Assembly (NCBI GenBank): GCA_964484675.1
Contig: CAZAFC010000005.1
Span: forward strand, 25,022 to 89,021
Direction: 5' to 3'
DNA length: 64,000 bases
From: CAZAFC01 sp964484675
GTDB taxonomy: Bacteria; Patescibacteriota; Saccharimonadia; Saccharimonadales; UBA4665
Shown here piece by piece: positions 63,014 through 64,000 of this stretch. The notes below the pieces were generated by a model. It did no database searches. It had not been told where the DNA came from and saw only the letters and a program-made list of their open reading frames with translations. Made by a program: the position numbers and the translations under genes. Within the stretch, counting starts at the first letter, position 1. Every line of letters begins with the position of its first letter.

Positions 63014-63760
63014 CTAAAATCTGATGCGGCGCAAAAACCGGTCGAGCGAATCACCATTGTTCTGCAGAAAGGGCAGCTGGAGCGAAATTACGTCCAAAAT
63101 ACGCTTCTCGTCATCAGGCGCAAAATACACACTGAGCGGCGGCATAAATCGGCGCAACGGCGCAAGGGTGATACTCGTGATCGGGCCTTCCTTGATGAGC
63201 GAGAACGACTTAAAGTCGTCAAATGGATAAAATCGCATACCAATACTGATGCCTTGTGGCACGAGCTGATAGGTGAGCACACGTGGCTTCCGTGCCGCGA
63301 CGATGCCAAATAAAATCGCCGCGATCACCACGCCTCCGGACGAAACTTTATCTTTGGTGATCAGGAAGATGACGACCGCCAGCGCGAACGCACTTGCCGC
63401 CAGCAGGCCATACCACTCCAAACCCTTGCTATGGGCAATGTATTCCGAGGCCGTCCATGTTACTTCGGGCACACTACGTTTCTCGCCCGCCTGATACATC
63501 GAACCCATATCATCATCTCTTTCATCTTGCATGGCTGGCTGCGCCATGCGAGGCGCTGCCACTGCAGGCGAGGCCAGGCTCGGGCTGACATTCGACGCCA
63601 CAACAGGCTGCGAGGATATCTGTTGCGCTGCCTGTGCTGTGTCAGCTGCGGGTGGCGGTAGCGCAGCAGGTGCTTGAGGTCGAGCCTCAACAACATCGCC
63701 TGGCCTAAATTGCCAGTTTCCGCTCGGCTCCCCTGGGTGCTGTGCGTCATTCCCGTCCAT
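63014..63760 (-). CDS. Membrane protein with disordered N terminus
   Basis: A 248-aa protein. About 100 polar Ala/Pro/Gln-rich residues precede two close membrane segments (about 117-152), then a beta-rich domain of about 90 residues (ISIGMRFYPFDDFKSFSLI), resembling PH-like or YdbS/DUF304-type membrane proteins in layout. I chose MDGNDAQHPG at 63760; a TACAAT box lies 9 nt upstream, and GTG at 63778 is an alternative. Function unknown. Confidence 0.65.
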   Translation of the reverse strand: MDGNDAQHPGEPSGNWQFRPGDVVEARPQAPAALPPPAADTAQAAQQISSQPVVASNVSPSLASPAVAAPRMAQPAMQDERDDDMGSMYQAGEKRSVPEVTWTASEYIAHSKGLEWYGLLAASAFALAVVIFLITKDKVSSGGVVIAAILFGIVAARKPRVLTYQLVPQGISIGMRFYPFDDFKSFSLIKEGPITSITLAPLRRFMPPLSVYFAPDDEKRILDVISLQLPFLQNNGDSLDRFLRRIRF

Positions 63761-63910
63761 ATAAGCGCTATTGTACACCTCTTTGCGGAAATCAAAAAGC
63801 AGGATTGCGAGCTAGGCTGCGCCATATTGCTGCCTAGCGAGAAGCATTGCTGTTCGCGCTTAGGCAGCAGCATAATGCGTTAGCCAAAAAGCACAATCAT
63901 GAACACAGCG

Positions 63911-63950
63911 CCAAGCAAAAACCCAGCATGTCAGCTGGGCTTTTGCTTGG
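63911..63950 (-). terminator. Terminator of the partial tRNA-Ser
   Basis: A 17-bp stem with one wobble (63911-63927 with 63934-63950) and a 6-nt loop. It overlaps the CCA end of the tRNA, so it may form after processing. Confidence 0.6.
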
Positions 63951-64000
63951 CGGAGAGAGAGGGATTCGAACCCTCGCGGGAACTCGCGCCCCCCTAACGA
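63948..64000 (-). tRNA. tRNA-Ser, 3' part only
   Basis: The minus strand gives a T-arm with GGTTCGAATCC, acceptor 3' strand TCTCTCC, discriminator G and CCA, and a long variable arm (GGGGCGCGAGTTCCCGCGAGG). This is a serine-type tRNA running off the right edge; the anticodon is outside the window. Confidence 0.8.

Noticed and set aside
62833..63023. A small plus-strand gene before the last membrane protein
   Set aside because: There is an open stretch but no start codon or ribosome site, and it overlaps the stop of the minus-strand gene. Kept only as a possible remnant.
1..64000. CRISPR array, insertion sequence or prophage block
   Set aside because: I saw no regularly spaced repeats, no transposase or integrase motifs and no phage structural genes.

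Overview
The window looks like part of the chromosome of a Patescibacteria/CPR bacterium, most likely Candidatus Saccharibacteria (TM7). This placement is inferred from gene content and order, not from a marker tree. The evidence is a compact GC-rich genome, a short FtsK, PNPase next to RNase J, a metallo-site-poor primase, a bifunctional PGI/PMI-type SIS protein, a DUF5663 protein, and large unique membrane or coiled-coil proteins. UGA is used as a normal stop (for example at the orn/HAD junction), so this is not the UGA=Gly code of Gracilibacteria/SR1.

Layout. 1-8.2 kb: an N-terminal Nudix fragment, ftsK, then an RNA-maturation and decay run on the minus strand, read in the order DHH-like protein - truB - rpsO - structured leader - pnp - uracil-DNA glycosylase - RNase J. 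11-24 kb: rpsT, holA, mutM, two Nudix genes and polA. 24-29 kb: dephospho-CoA-kinase-like P-loop kinase, and a dnaG-rpoD operon. 29-33 kb: ImmA-type protease, oligoribonuclease, HAD and MmcQ genes on the plus strand. 33-41 kb: msrB, mscL, argS, a two-component system, a putative beta-propeller protein and PGI/PMI. 42-44 kb: groESL with a CIRCE operator. 45-53 kb: an arginase-family enzyme, a Mur ligase and a locus of giant proteins (PP2C phosphatase with a membrane anchor, DUF5663, 819-aa coiled coil). 53-58 kb: tsaD, a structured valS leader, valS, a Fur-family regulator and an HTH-HAD fusion. 58-64 kb: membrane protein, tRNA-Ser(CGA), tRNA-Arg(GCG), metallopeptidase-like protein, RRM protein and a partial tRNA-Ser.

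Two things stand out. First, at least 14 host-like genes have a TANNNT -10 hexamer exactly 6 nt before the start codon, and four more have 7 nt. This points to widespread leaderless transcription. Second, five separate islands (about 11.0-12.0, 14.8-16.1, 22.0-23.7, 41.1-41.8 and 44.0-44.7 kb) sit between host operons. They carry unrecognised or orphan genes, in most cases with conventional -35/-10 promoters and long UTRs, and mostly with Shine-Dalgarno sites. The 22-kb island ends in a textbook type III hammerhead ribozyme in the 3' UTR. The 11-kb island has a perfect 15-nt complementarity between its 5' and 3' UTRs, and the 41-kb island has 15 bp interrupted by a 5-nt bulge. The 41- and 44-kb islands share a promoter box. 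These islands are the best candidates for an undescribed element type.

Several core enzymes have lost residues usually treated as essential: the UDG 4Fe-4S ligands, the DnaG zinc ligands, the ValS HIGH motif, a DHH protein without its DHH motif, and HAD motif I of the HTH-HAD fusion.
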